DNA of 36,002 nucleotides from Streptomyces cacaoi (lineage in GTDB: Bacteria; Actinomycetota; Actinomycetes; Streptomycetales; Streptomycetaceae). The notes below the pieces were generated by a model. It was not told where the DNA came from. It saw only the letters and a list, made by a program, of their open reading frames with translations, and made no database searches. The DNA lies in contig NZ_BJMM01000058.1 of assembly GCF_006539165.1 (NCBI RefSeq), forward strand, positions 1 through 36,002. Direction: 5' to 3'. The translations under genes were made by a program, and so were the position numbers. Positions 1-8,337 of this stretch are shown here, in pieces; position 1 is the stretch's first letter, and every line of letters begins with the position of its first letter.

Positions 1-184
1 GGAGCCGCCGCAGAACCGTTACGGCTCTGTGGCAACCCGGGGAACCTTACGGACCGCCCTTCCTGGTGTCAACCTCGGGACGGCTCCGGCGTACGGGCGT
101 CCGTCGGGGGCCCATGGCGGTACCTGTCGAAAGTGGGTGGCCCGGCATGCCGTTCGTGCACGGTGGCGGGGGCGGGGTGATGCC

Positions 185-196
185 TAGGTTCGCCGC
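185..196 (+). promoter_or_regulatory. Candidate leaderless promoter of the DedA gene
   Basis: TAGGTT at 185-190 matches the actinobacterial -10 pattern TANNNT. It is followed by exactly six bases and then the ATG at 197, so transcription would start at or next to the A of the start codon. No Shine-Dalgarno sequence precedes the ATG, which fits a leaderless mRNA. No good -35 box is visible. Bases 1-184 hold no gene I can support. Confidence 0.5.
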
Positions 197-802
197 ATGA
201 ACGACGCGATCGTGCACGCAGTCGAGGGGTTCGTCAGTACGCCCTGGGTCCATGTGGCGCTCTTCGCCATCGCCATGCTCGACGGCTTCTTCCCCGTCGT
301 GCCGAGCGAGACGCTGGTGATCACGCTGGGGGTCTTCGCGGCCTCGGACGGGGAGCCGCCGCTGGTGGCGGTGATCCTGGTGGCCGCCGGCGGGGCCTTC
401 GTCGGGGACCACATCTCCTATGCGATCGGGCGAAAGTCCGGGGAACGGGTCTTCGCGCGGCTGCGGGAGGGGAGCCGGGCCCGTCGGGTCCACGACCGGG
501 TGGGGCGGATGCTGGCGGAGCGGGGCGGGCTCGTCCTGGTGGTGGCGCGGTACATCCCGGGCGGGCGGACGGCCGCCACGCTGACCACCGGGGCCACCGG
601 GTATCCGCGGCGGTTGTTCACGCGGTACGACGCCGTGGCGGCGGCGAGCTGGGCGGTGTACTCGGCGTGCCTCGGATATGCGGGCGGCGCCGCGTTCGAG
701 GAGGAGCCGCTGTACGGGGTCGGGCTGGGGCTCGCGCTGGCCTTCACGATCACGCTGGTGCACGAGGGGGTGCGGGCCCTGTGGGTGCGTCGGCGGCGGT
801 GA
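197..802 (+). CDS. DedA family membrane protein
   Basis: This 201-residue integral membrane protein belongs to the DedA/SNARE-associated (VTT) family. Members are thought to act as flippases or transporters for lipid carriers and to support envelope homeostasis; the substrate here is unknown. Visible family marks are the Gly-rich stretch GDHISYAIGRKSG near residues 70-85 and the RYIPGGR motif near residue 118, corresponding to the conserved F/R-x-P-G-x-R of DedA proteins. Hydrophobic segments flank these and a last helix ends in an Arg-rich tail (VRRRR). The ATG at 197 is chosen because of the TAGGTT hexamer six bases upstream. It converges on proC. The family call is firm; the physiological role is inferred. 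Confidence 0.9.
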   Translation: MNDAIVHAVEGFVSTPWVHVALFAIAMLDGFFPVVPSETLVITLGVFAASDGEPPLVAVILVAAGGAFVGDHISYAIGRKSGERVFARLREGSRARRVHDRVGRMLAERGGLVLVVARYIPGGRTAATLTTGATGYPRRLFTRYDAVAAASWAVYSACLGYAGGAAFEEEPLYGVGLGLALAFTITLVHEGVRALWVRRRR

Positions 803-896
803 GCGGGGCCGGTGAGCGGAGCGGGCGGGGCCGGGCGCCCGCCGGCCGGCGCGACCGGTCGGGCGGCGGGGCGGTCGGCGGGGTCGCGTCGGTCGG

Positions 897-1700
897 TCAG
901 CTGCCGAGTTCGCGGCTGCGGTCGCGTGCTGCCTCGATGGCGTCGATGAAGGCGGCGCGGACGCGGTGGTTCTCCAGCTCGCGGATGGCGTTGATGGTGG
1001 TGCCGCCGGGCGAGGTGACGTTCTCGCGGAGGGTGACGGGGTGCTCGCCGCTGTCGCGGAGCATGGTGGCGGCGCCGACGGCGGCCTGGACGATCAGCTC
1101 GTGGGCCTTGTCGCGCGGGAGGCCGAGCTGGATGCCGGCGTCGGTCATGGCCTCCACGAGGAAGTAGAAGTACGCGGGGCCCGAGCCGGAGAGGGCCGTC
1201 GCGGCGTCCTGCTGGGTCTCGGGCAGGCGCAGGGTCTTGCCGACGCCGTTGAAGATCTCCTCGGTGAGGGCGAGGTGGGCCTCCGTCGCGTGGCTCCCGG
1301 GGGAGATGACGGACATCGCCTGGTCGACGAGCGCCGGGGTGTTGGGCATGACGCGGACGACCGGGGTGCCTTCCGGGAGGCGGGACTCCAGGGAGCGGGT
1401 GGTGATGCCGGCGGCGCCGCTGATCACGAGGCGCTGCGCCGGGACGTGCGGGGCCAGCTCGTCCACCAGGGACGCCATGTCCTGCGGCTTGGGCGTGAGG
1501 ATGAGGGTGTCGGCCGACTTGGCCGCCTCGGCGTTGTCGACGGGTTCGACGCCGTAGCGCTCGCGGAGTTCGGCGGCGCGCTCCGGGCGGCGGGTGGTGA
1601 CCAGGAGGCGGGACGGTGACCAGCCGCCCCGGAGCATGCCCGAGAGCAGGGCCTCACCGATCTTTCCGGTACCGAGGACGGCGACTGTCTGGTCGGTCAT
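897..1700 (-). CDS. proC: Pyrroline-5-carboxylate reductase
   Basis: This 267-residue enzyme reduces 1-pyrroline-5-carboxylate to L-proline with NAD(P)H, the last step of proline synthesis, in the cytoplasm. The N-terminus has the Rossmann motif (VLGTGKIGEALL). The C-terminal half carries the family signature around SPGGTTINAI and the ALSGSGPAYF segment. Length matches the family. The frame stays open 20 codons further upstream, but the ATG at 1700 gives the canonical N-terminus (MTDQTVAVLGTGKIG) and has GAGGTG about ten bases ahead. The gene stands alone, convergent with dedA and upstream (minus strand) of the ABC permease. The 156-bp gap to the permease holds three short CCGTAGG direct repeats (1796, 1810, 1824) of unknown meaning. 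Confidence 0.96.
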   Translation of the reverse strand: MTDQTVAVLGTGKIGEALLSGMLRGGWSPSRLLVTTRRPERAAELRERYGVEPVDNAEAAKSADTLILTPKPQDMASLVDELAPHVPAQRLVISGAAGITTRSLESRLPEGTPVVRVMPNTPALVDQAMSVISPGSHATEAHLALTEEIFNGVGKTLRLPETQQDAATALSGSGPAYFYFLVEAMTDAGIQLGLPRDKAHELIVQAAVGAATMLRDSGEHPVTLRENVTSPGGTTINAIRELENHRVRAAFIDAIEAARDRSRELGS

Positions 1701-1856
1701 ACGGGGTTTCACCTCGTGCTCATGGCTCGTGGAGTGGGACCGCTGGAGCCATCCTCGCACCGGTGCGGAGGCCTCCGGGGCCGCCGGGAGCGCGGCCGTA
1801 GGGCACCTTCCGTAGGTCTGCTGCCGTAGGGGATCCGCCGTACGGCTGGGGGGAGT

Positions 1857-2594
1857 TCACGCCGTACGGCGGCGGAGGGTGGCGGCGCCGAGGGTGAGGA
1901 CGAGGAGGGCGCTGCCCGCGACGACGGCGAGGTCGCGGAAGAAGTCGCCGGTGGCGCCGGTGTGGTGCAGGACCTCCGTCATGCCGTCGACGGCGTACGA
2001 CATGGGCAGGACGTTCGAGAGGCCCTCCAGTACGGGCTGCATGCTGCCCCGGGGTGCGAACAGGCCGCACAGCAGGATCTGCGGGAAGATCACCGCCGGC
2101 ATGAACTGGACGACCTGGAACTCCGAGGCCGCGAAGGCGGAGACGAACAGGCCCAGTGCGGTGCCCAGCAGGGCGTCGAGGAGGGCGATCACCAGCAGCA
2201 GCCAGGGCGATCCGGCGATGTCCAGGTCGAGGAACCAGACAGCCACGGCCGTGGCCAGCGCAGCCTGGGCGACGGCGAGGACGCCGAAGGCGAGGGCGTA
2301 GCCGCCGATCAGGTCGGCCTTGGCGAGCGGCATGGACAGCAGGCGCTCCAGCGTGCCGGAGGTGCGTTCGCGCAGGGTCGCGATGGAGGTGACCAGGAAC
2401 ATCGTCACCATCGGGAAGATGCCGAGCAGCGAGGCCCCGATGCTGTCGAAGGAGCGGCGGTCCGCGTCGAAGACGTAGTACAGCAGCACCAGCAGCAGGA
2501 CCGGGATGAACAGCAGCAGCCCGATCGTGCGGGGGTCGTGGCGCAGTTGGCGCAGGACGCGGCGGGCGGTGGCGAGGGTGCGGGCGGCGCTCAT
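1857..2594 (-). CDS. ABC-2 type exporter permease
   Basis: This 245-residue membrane subunit belongs to an ABC-2 (DrrB/NodJ-like) exporter. About six hydrophobic segments are visible, the first (GLLLFIPVLLLVLLYYVF) near residues 24-41. The sequence around RERTSGTLERLL near residues 80-92 is typical of ABC-2 permeases, as is the later QVVQFMPAVIFPQ stretch. The ATG overlaps the stop codon of the upstream ATPase as ATGA (2591-2594), so the two are translationally coupled and almost certainly form one transporter. Substrates of such Streptomyces exporters include drugs, lipids and natural products; the sequence does not say which. The open frame runs upstream of this ATG but only through the ATPase gene. 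Confidence 0.92.
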   Translation of the reverse strand: MSAARTLATARRVLRQLRHDPRTIGLLLFIPVLLLVLLYYVFDADRRSFDSIGASLLGIFPMVTMFLVTSIATLRERTSGTLERLLSMPLAKADLIGGYALAFGVLAVAQAALATAVAVWFLDLDIAGSPWLLLVIALLDALLGTALGLFVSAFAASEFQVVQFMPAVIFPQILLCGLFAPRGSMQPVLEGLSNVLPMSYAVDGMTEVLHHTGATGDFFRDLAVVAGSALLVLTLGAATLRRRTA

Positions 2595-3502
2595 GCCGGG
2601 GCCTCCCCGGTGTGCGGTGCGGAAGCGGGCCGGGCGGTCTCGACCAGGGCGAGGAAGGCGTCCTCGACCGTGCGGGTGCCGGTGCGGGCGCGCAGTGCGT
2701 CCGGGCTGCCGGCGGCCAGCAGGGTGCCCTCGCGGACGAGGAGGAGCTGTTCGCAGCGGTCGGCCTCGTCCATGACGTGCGAGGAGATCAGGAGGGTGGT
2801 GCCGCGGGCGGCGAGGCGGTGGAAGAGGTGCCACAGGTCGCGGCGCAGCACCGGGTCCAGGCCGACGGTGGGCTCGTCGAGCACGAGGAGTTCGGGTGTG
2901 CCGAGCAGGGCGACGGCCAGGGAGACGCGGGAGCGCTGGCCGCCGGAGAGGTTTCCGGCGAGGTCGTCGGCGTGGTCGGTGAGGTCGACGTCGGTCAGGG
3001 CGCGGTCCACGGCTGCCGGGCGGTCGCGGCGCGGGATGCCGAGGACGGCGGCGTAGTAGTCCAGGTTCTGGCGGGCGGTGAGGTCGGTGTAGACGGACGG
3101 GTCCTGGGTGACGTAGCCGACGCGGGAGCGCAGCGGGGGCGCGCCGGCGGGGTGGCCCAGGACGTCGAGGGTGCCGGTGACCTTGGCCTGGGTGCCGACG
3201 ACGGCGCGGATCAGCGTGGACTTGCCGCTGCCGGAGGGGCCGAGGAGGCCGGTGACGGTGCCGGGCGCCACGTCGAAGGAGAGGGCGTCCAGGACGGTGC
3301 GGCGGCCGCGGACGACGGTGAGCGCGCGGGCGTGGACGGCGGGGGCGGCGTCGGAGGCGGTACCGCGCGTGGGATCGGCGGGCGGGGCGGCGGGGGTGGG
3401 CGGGGTGCGGTCCGCTGCGGCGTCGCGGTCGGTGCCGGGCGTGGAGTCGGGGTCCGGCCCGGGGTCGGGCGCGCGGGAATTGTTCGTCACGCGGGGAATC
3501 AT
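2591..3502 (-). CDS. ABC transporter ATP-binding protein (exporter)
   Basis: This 303-residue ATPase energises the permease encoded directly downstream. It has Walker A GPSGSGKST, the signature NLSGGQ, Walker B LLVLDEPTVGLD and the H-loop SSHVMDEA, in order. The first 60 or so residues are a low-complexity Pro/Asp/Ala-rich extension (PDPGPDPDSTPGTDRD...), unusual for the family and of unknown role. The true start is uncertain: ATG at 3502 is taken, but GTG at 3490 is equally possible, and neither has a clear Shine-Dalgarno sequence. It is transcribed divergently from the SulP gene across a 180-bp gap in which I see no convincing promoter. Function as an exporter ATPase is firm from the motifs; the substrate is unknown. 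Confidence 0.92.
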   Translation of the reverse strand: MIPRVTNNSRAPDPGPDPDSTPGTDRDAAADRTPPTPAAPPADPTRGTASDAAPAVHARALTVVRGRRTVLDALSFDVAPGTVTGLLGPSGSGKSTLIRAVVGTQAKVTGTLDVLGHPAGAPPLRSRVGYVTQDPSVYTDLTARQNLDYYAAVLGIPRRDRPAAVDRALTDVDLTDHADDLAGNLSGGQRSRVSLAVALLGTPELLVLDEPTVGLDPVLRRDLWHLFHRLAARGTTLLISSHVMDEADRCEQLLLVREGTLLAAGSPDALRARTGTRTVEDAFLALVETARPASAPHTGEAPA

Positions 3503-3682
3503 TGGCGGCGGCGTGGGGGCGGGCAAGGGACCTCGCGGCGGGGGCGTGCGCGGGGAGGGCGTACGCGGGAGGCCGGGGGTGAAAGGCGTGCTCCGAGGGC
3601 TACGTCCCGGGCACCGGTGCGCCGTACGAGCGAGCAACTCGCCCTGAACAAAATGGGGTTCGGTGTCAACGGAAGGAGATCC

Positions 3683-5263
3683 ATGCGCTCCTCGTCCGCC
3701 TCCACTCCGCCCGAACGAGGGACCTCGCGTCCCGGCTCCCCCGGCTCCGAGCGACGGAAGTCCCGCACTTCCGCGAGCTTCCGCGGGCTCCGTTCCGTCT
3801 GGAAACCGGGCGTCCTCCGCTCGGATCTGCCCGCTTCGCTCGTCGTCTTCCTCGTGGCCGTGCCGCTGTGCGTCGGGATCGCCGTCGCCTCGGGGGTGCC
3901 GCCGGAGCTGGGGCTGGTGACGGGGATCGTCGGCGGCCTGGTGGTGGGGCCGATGCCGGGGAGCAGCTTGCAGGTCAGCGGCCCGGCGGCCGGGCTGACC
4001 GTGCTGGTGTACGAGGCCGTACGGACCTATGGACTGCCGGTGCTGGGCGCGCTCGTCCTGGCGGCGGGGCTGTTGCAACTGGCCATGGGGGCGCTGCGGC
4101 TGGGCCGGTGGTTCCGGGCCGTCTCGGTGGCGGTGGTGCAGGGGATGCTCGCCGGCATCGGGCTGGTGCTCGTCGCCGGGCAGCTGTACGCGCTCGCCGA
4201 CGCCGAGGCACCGGGAGCCGGGCTCGCCAATATCGGCGGGCTGCCGACGCTGGCCGGCGACGTGTTCGGGGACCCGGCGGTGCGGACGGCCGCCGCGGTG
4301 GGCGTCGGGACGCTGCTGGTGGTGGCGGTGTGGCCGCGGTTGCGGGCCGCGGCGCGGCTGGTGCCGGGGCCGTTGGCCGCGGTGCTGCTGGCGACCGTCG
4401 TCGTCGCGGTGTTCGACCTGCCGGTGGCGCGGATCGAGGTGCAGGGGCTCGGCGGCGCCGTCCAGCCGCCGGGCAGCGACGAACTGGCGCGGCTCACGGA
4501 ACTGGGGGCGCTCGGCACGGTGCTCGCGTTCGCCCTGATCGCCTCCGCCGAGTCGCTGTTCAGCGCGGCGGCCGTGGACCGGATGCACGACGGCCCGCCC
4601 ACCCGCTACGACCGGGAGCTGATGGCGCAGGGCGCGGGCAACACGGTGTGCGGGTTGCTGGGTGCACTGCCGATGACGGCGGTGATCGTGCGCAGCTCGG
4701 CCAATCTGCGCGCCGGGGCCAGGACGAAGCTGTCGCGCGTCCTGCACGGGGTGTGGCTGCTGGCGTTCGTGGTGCTGCTGCCGCAGGTGCTGGGGCTCGT
4801 CCCGGTGGCGGCGCTGGCCGGGGTGCTGGTGCACGCGGGCTGGCGGCTGCTGCCGGTGCGGGAGTTCGGCCGGATGTGCCGGGACCGGGCGCAGTGGGGC
4901 GAGGCGCTCGTGCTGCTGGTGACGGGCGTGGCGGTGGTGCTGACGAATCTGTTCGAAGGGGTGCTGATCGGGCTGGTGCTGGCGGTGGTCAAGAGCGCGT
5001 GGGACACCTCGCAGGTCCATCTGGAGGTGGCCGGGCGGGAGCGGGACGACGGTCCGCTGCGGGTGCGGGTGCTGGGGTACGCCACGTTCCTGCGGCTGCC
5101 GCGGCTGCTGGACCAGCTCGCCCAGCTGCCGCCGGAACGGCCCGTCGAGCTGGATCTGTCCGGGCTGCGGCACATGGATCTGGCGTGCCGGACGGCGCTG
5201 GAGGAGTGGGCGGAGCGGCGGGCCGCGACCGCGCGGGCCGAGCCGGAGGCGGCCGTGCGGTAG
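3683..5263 (+). CDS. SulP family anion transporter
   Basis: This 526-residue SLC26/SulP-type transporter probably carries sulfate, bicarbonate or another anion. After a Ser/Arg-rich cytoplasmic N-terminus (about 45 residues) comes the SulP core, including LPASLVVFLVAVPLCVGIAVASGVPP and MPGSSLQVSGPAAGLT, both typical of the family. About ten to twelve hydrophobic segments follow. The C-terminal 90 residues resemble only a shortened STAS domain (VELDLSGLRHMDLACRTALEEW). The ATG at 3683 is favoured by GGAAGGAG at 3671-3678. No carbonic anhydrase is fused or adjacent, so a bicarbonate role cannot be argued from context. It converges on the MMPL gene, with hairpins between. Confidence 0.92.
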   Translation: MRSSSASTPPERGTSRPGSPGSERRKSRTSASFRGLRSVWKPGVLRSDLPASLVVFLVAVPLCVGIAVASGVPPELGLVTGIVGGLVVGPMPGSSLQVSGPAAGLTVLVYEAVRTYGLPVLGALVLAAGLLQLAMGALRLGRWFRAVSVAVVQGMLAGIGLVLVAGQLYALADAEAPGAGLANIGGLPTLAGDVFGDPAVRTAAAVGVGTLLVVAVWPRLRAAARLVPGPLAAVLLATVVVAVFDLPVARIEVQGLGGAVQPPGSDELARLTELGALGTVLAFALIASAESLFSAAAVDRMHDGPPTRYDRELMAQGAGNTVCGLLGALPMTAVIVRSSANLRAGARTKLSRVLHGVWLLAFVVLLPQVLGLVPVAALAGVLVHAGWRLLPVREFGRMCRDRAQWGEALVLLVTGVAVVLTNLFEGVLIGLVLAVVKSAWDTSQVHLEVAGRERDDGPLRVRVLGYATFLRLPRLLDQLAQLPPERPVELDLSGLRHMDLACRTALEEWAERRAATARAEPEAAVR

Positions 5264-5270
5264 CGGTCCG

Positions 5271-5320
5271 GGAGGGGTGCGGGAGGGGTGCGGGAGGGGG
5301 GTGCGGGAGGGGGGTGCGGG
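5271..5320. repeat. GGGAGGGGTGC tandem repeat
   Basis: Directly after the SulP stop there are about four copies of a G-rich unit (GGGAGGGGTGC, the later copies expanded to GGGAGGGGGGTGC). The run of G tracts on the plus strand could fold into a G-quadruplex. Otherwise it is a simple local repeat. Confidence 0.6.
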
Positions 5321-5396
5321 AAGGGGCGGTGCGTCCCTCCCTCCCGGGCCTTCTCCGGAGTGTCCTCCCGGGCGGCTGTCCGGGAGGGAGGAGTGC

Positions 5397-5431
5397 GACG
5401 GGCCGCCGAGGCGGTTGCTCGGCGGCCCGTC
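5397..5431. terminator. Bidirectional terminator between SulP and MMPL genes
   Basis: A perfect 14-bp inverted repeat, GACGGGCCGCCGAG (5397-5410) against its complement (5418-5431), with a 7-base loop, lies between the convergent stops at 5263 and 5484. A weaker hairpin sits just upstream (5364-5371 with 5380-5387). Streptomyces terminators often lack a U-tract, so the stem alone is reasonable support. Confidence 0.75.
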
Positions 5432-5483
5432 TGCGTCGGTCGGTGCCGGTCGGTGCCGGTCTGCGCAAGTCGGAGTGCCCGGG

Positions 5484-7916
5484 TCAGCCGCGGGTGCGGG
5501 CCGGGGGCGTTCCGTCGGGGCGGGGGAAGCCGTCGGCGTCGTGGCCGGGGCGTCGTCCGGTGTCGTGTGCAGGGCCGCGAGCAGGGCCGGGCGCGGTGCC
5601 ACGAGCAGGACCGGGCTCCGGGCCGGGCGCGGCGGCCTCGTCGGGGCCGGGGTCCGGGGCGGACCGCGGGCCGTGGTGCTGTCCGGGCTGCTGTGCGGTC
5701 TGCTGTCCGGGGTGCTGTCCGGGCTGCGCGGCATGTTCCGGGGCGGTGGGGGTGTGTGCGGGGTCGGCCGGGTGGGGGGTGTTCCGGGGTGTGCGGGCGA
5801 GCCGGCTGGGCCACCAGACGCGGGCGCCGAGGTCGAGCGCGAGCGCGGGCACCAGGACGGTGCGCACCAGGAAGGTGTCCAGGAGGACGCCGATGCCGAC
5901 GAGGACGCCCAGTTGGGCCATGGTCACCAGCGGCATCGAGGCGAAGACGGCGAAGGTCGCGGCGAGGACGATGCCCGCCGAGGTGATGACCCCGCCGGTG
6001 GAGGCGAGCCCGGTGAGCACGCCCCGGGTGTGGCCGCCCGTGAGGGTCTCCTCGCGGACGCGGGTCATCAGGAAGATGTTGTAGTCGATGCCGAGGGCGA
6101 CCAGGAAGACGAAGCCCATCAGCGGCAGGGCGCGGTCCACGCCGGCGTATCCGAGCAGGTGCTCGAAGACGAGGTCGGCGGCGCCCAGCGCTCCGAAGTA
6201 GGACAGCACGACCGTCGCCAGCAGCATCAGCGGCGCGATCAGCGAGCGCAGCAGCCCGATCAGCACCAGCAGGACGACGGCCAGCACGACCGGGATGACC
6301 GTGCGCAGATCCCGGTCGGCGGCCTTCGCGCTGTCCAGCGTCTCCGCCGTCGTGCCGCCCACCAGGGGATCGCCGTCGAGCGGGTCGAGCGCCGTGCGCA
6401 GCTTCTCGACCGTGTGTGCGGCGGCCGGGCTGTCGGGGGCGTCCGCCAGGACGACGGGCAGCGAGACGAGCGAGCCGTCCGTGGAGCGCGCCGCCGGGCC
6501 GACCGACTCGACGCCGGGCACGTCCGCGGCCACGCGCCGGGCTGTCTCCACGGTGGCCCCGGCGGCCCCGGCTTCAGCGGTATCAGCGGCGTCAGCGGCG
6601 TCAGCGGCGTCAGCGGCGTCCGCCTCGATGACGACCGGCGCCGGATCGGAGGCGCCCGAGGGGAAGTGCTCGGAGATCCGCTCCTGCGCCACCACGGACT
6701 CGGGCTTGTCCTGGTACATCTCCTCCTGGGTGAGCCCGGTCGTGATGCCGGTGGCGCTCAGCGCCAGCACGGCCGTCGCGCCCACCGACATCAGCCACGA
6801 CCAGCGCGGACGGCGTGCCAGCCGGACACCGATCCGGTTCCACACCGTGCGCTGCCCGCCCACGGGGGTTCCCGCGCGGGGGACGAACGGCCAGAACACC
6901 CGGCGTCCGCACACCACCAGCAGCGCGGGCAGCACCGTCACCATCGCCAGCAGCGCGCACACCACGCCGACGGCGCCGACGAGGCCGAGGGAGCGCGAGG
7001 AGTTGATGTCGGCCAGGGCGAGGCAGGCGAGACCGGCGGCGACCGTGCCAGCCGAGGCCAGGATCGCGGGGCCCGAGCGGCGCAGCGCGAGGCGCATGGC
7101 GGCGTGCCGGTCGGTGTGCCGGTGGAGCTCCTCGCGGTAGCGGGCGATCAGCAGCAGCGCGTAGTCCGTGCCGACGCCGAACACCAGCACCATGAGGATG
7201 CCGGCGCTCTGCGGATCGACGGGCAGCCCCGCCCAGGTGGCCAGCGCGTAGGTCGCCGCCTGGGTGAGGACGGCGGCGAAGCCGACCGACAGCAGCGGCA
7301 GCAGCCACAGCAGCGGGCTGCGGTAGGTGAGCAACAGCAGCAGGGCGACAACGGCGCCGGTGGCCAGCATCAGCGTGCTGTCCAGGTCGTCGAACACCTC
7401 GATGCTGTCGATGAGCGAGCCGGCGGGGCCGCCGACCGCGGTCTCCAGCCCCGGCGGGGCGTTGGCCGCGGCCACGGTGCGCAGCTCCTCGACCGCGTCG
7501 CCGAAGCCGTCGGCCGAGGCCAGCGGGACGACGAGCATCAGGGCGCGGCCGTCCCCGGCCGTGGCCGGGGCGCCGATCCGCTCGCCGGGGGCCACGTGGT
7601 CGGCGAAGGCCCGGCGGTCGGCGCGTACCTTGGCGGCGTCCCGGCGGGTCGTGCCGGAGCCGTCGCGGGTGTACACCGCGACCGCGGGGATGATCTCGTC
7701 CTTGCCGCGGAACCTCTCCAGCAGGGTGTTGACCTCGGCCGATTCGGCGCCGCGGGGCAGAAAGGCGTTGGGGCCGGTGTCCTCGACCTCGCCGAGCTTT
7801 CCCGCCAGCGGCCCGAGGGCGAGGGCGAGAAGCAGCCAGCCGGCGAGGACCAGCCATTTCGTGCGGCTGCCGCCGGGGGCCGTGGCCAGGCGGCGCAGCG
7901 CACTGCGGGCAGGCAT
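5484..7916 (-). CDS. MMPL/RND-family transporter
   Basis: This 810-residue, twelve-helix exporter is of the MMPL type, which moves lipids or amphipathic small molecules across the membrane. The two homologous halves are visible from the paired motifs GTDYALLLIARYREEL and GIDYNIFLMTRVREE, the latter two helices before the end of the membrane part. The ATG at 7916 has AGGAGG six bases upstream; open sequence further 5' is not needed. Two oddities: the first large loop region of the second half contains an Asp-Ala-Ala repeat (about residues 434-445) from 9-bp DNA repeats. The last 105 or so residues are a Pro/Gly/Gln/His-rich cytoplasmic tail absent from most MMPL proteins. A hairpin at 7983-8012 separates it from the upstream genes, so it may have its own promoter. 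Substrate unknown. Confidence 0.93.
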   Translation of the reverse strand: MPARSALRRLATAPGGSRTKWLVLAGWLLLALALGPLAGKLGEVEDTGPNAFLPRGAESAEVNTLLERFRGKDEIIPAVAVYTRDGSGTTRRDAAKVRADRRAFADHVAPGERIGAPATAGDGRALMLVVPLASADGFGDAVEELRTVAAANAPPGLETAVGGPAGSLIDSIEVFDDLDSTLMLATGAVVALLLLLTYRSPLLWLLPLLSVGFAAVLTQAATYALATWAGLPVDPQSAGILMVLVFGVGTDYALLLIARYREELHRHTDRHAAMRLALRRSGPAILASAGTVAAGLACLALADINSSRSLGLVGAVGVVCALLAMVTVLPALLVVCGRRVFWPFVPRAGTPVGGQRTVWNRIGVRLARRPRWSWLMSVGATAVLALSATGITTGLTQEEMYQDKPESVVAQERISEHFPSGASDPAPVVIEADAADAADAADAADTAEAGAAGATVETARRVAADVPGVESVGPAARSTDGSLVSLPVVLADAPDSPAAAHTVEKLRTALDPLDGDPLVGGTTAETLDSAKAADRDLRTVIPVVLAVVLLVLIGLLRSLIAPLMLLATVVLSYFGALGAADLVFEHLLGYAGVDRALPLMGFVFLVALGIDYNIFLMTRVREETLTGGHTRGVLTGLASTGGVITSAGIVLAATFAVFASMPLVTMAQLGVLVGIGVLLDTFLVRTVLVPALALDLGARVWWPSRLARTPRNTPHPADPAHTPTAPEHAAQPGQHPGQQTAQQPGQHHGPRSAPDPGPDEAAAPGPEPGPARGTAPGPARGPAHDTGRRPGHDADGFPRPDGTPPARTRG
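6582..6617. repeat. 9-bp coding repeat in the MMPL gene
   Basis: ATCAGCGGC followed by three perfect GTCAGCGGC units lie in frame and encode an (Ala-Asp-Ala) repeat. Since 9 bp is a multiple of three, copy-number change would lengthen or shorten a loop without breaking the frame. Confidence 0.85.
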
Positions 7917-7982
7917 GGGTAGCCTCCTGTGGTGTGGGTGTGGGTCGCGCGATGGGCTCGCGGAATGGTTCGCACTCACAGC

Positions 7983-8037
7983 GACGGCCGGGAGTTGCCG
8001 CTCCCGGCCGTCCGAGTGCGGGGCGCCGTGCGGCGCC
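7983..8037 (-). terminator. Terminator after the small coiled-coil membrane protein gene
   Basis: A perfect 12-bp stem (7983-7994 with 8001-8012, 6-base loop) and a smaller GGCGCC stem-loop (8022-8037) follow the stop at 8044 on the minus strand. They separate the regulator pair from the MMPL gene. Confidence 0.7.
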
Positions 8038-8043
8038 GGTGGA

Positions 8044-8337
8044 TCACTCGATCTCACGCATCATCTTCTCCATCGACGTGATGGACTTCCGCGCCTGCGT
8101 CAGCTCCTCGATGCTGCGGCGGTGCAGCTCGACGTTGTCCTCCAGGAGCTGGGCGTACTTCTCGGCGAGGCGCTTGTACTGCTGCTCGCGTGCAGCCAGC
8201 ATGCGCGCCCGCCAGGTGGCCGCGAGCTGCCAGACGATCACGATCATCAGGACGAAGACGCCCCCGGTACCGAGCGCCGCCGCCCATACGCCGGCCGAGT
8301 CCTCGATCCCGGCCGCGGTACTGAGCTGCTCGTTCAC
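8044..8337 (-). CDS. Small membrane protein with coiled coil
   Basis: This 97-residue protein is of unknown function. One membrane helix is visible at about residues 22-42 (GTGGVFVLMIVIVWQLAATW). It is followed by a charged, heptad-rich segment (about 45-95: AREQQYKRLAEKYAQLLEDN...) expected to form a coiled coil in the cytoplasm. The GTG start at 8337 overlaps the stop of the upstream regulator gene (GTGA at 8334-8337), so the two are translationally coupled and probably work together, for example as a regulator and its membrane partner. That pairing is inference from gene order only. Confidence 0.82.
   Translation of the reverse strand: MNEQLSTAAGIEDSAGVWAAALGTGGVFVLMIVIVWQLAATWRARMLAAREQQYKRLAEKYAQLLEDNVELHRRSIEELTQARKSITSMEKMMREIE

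Noticed and set aside
3503..5734. Long minus-strand open frame opposite the SulP gene
   Set aside because: It is a Pro/Arg-rich shadow of the GC-rich coding strand and is continuous with the ATPase frame only by chance. SulP on the plus strand has clear family motifs.
5277..7922. 881-codon plus-strand frame opposite the MMPL gene
   Set aside because: Its translation is Gly/Arg/Gln-rich low complexity with no domain; the opposite strand carries unmistakable MMPL motifs.
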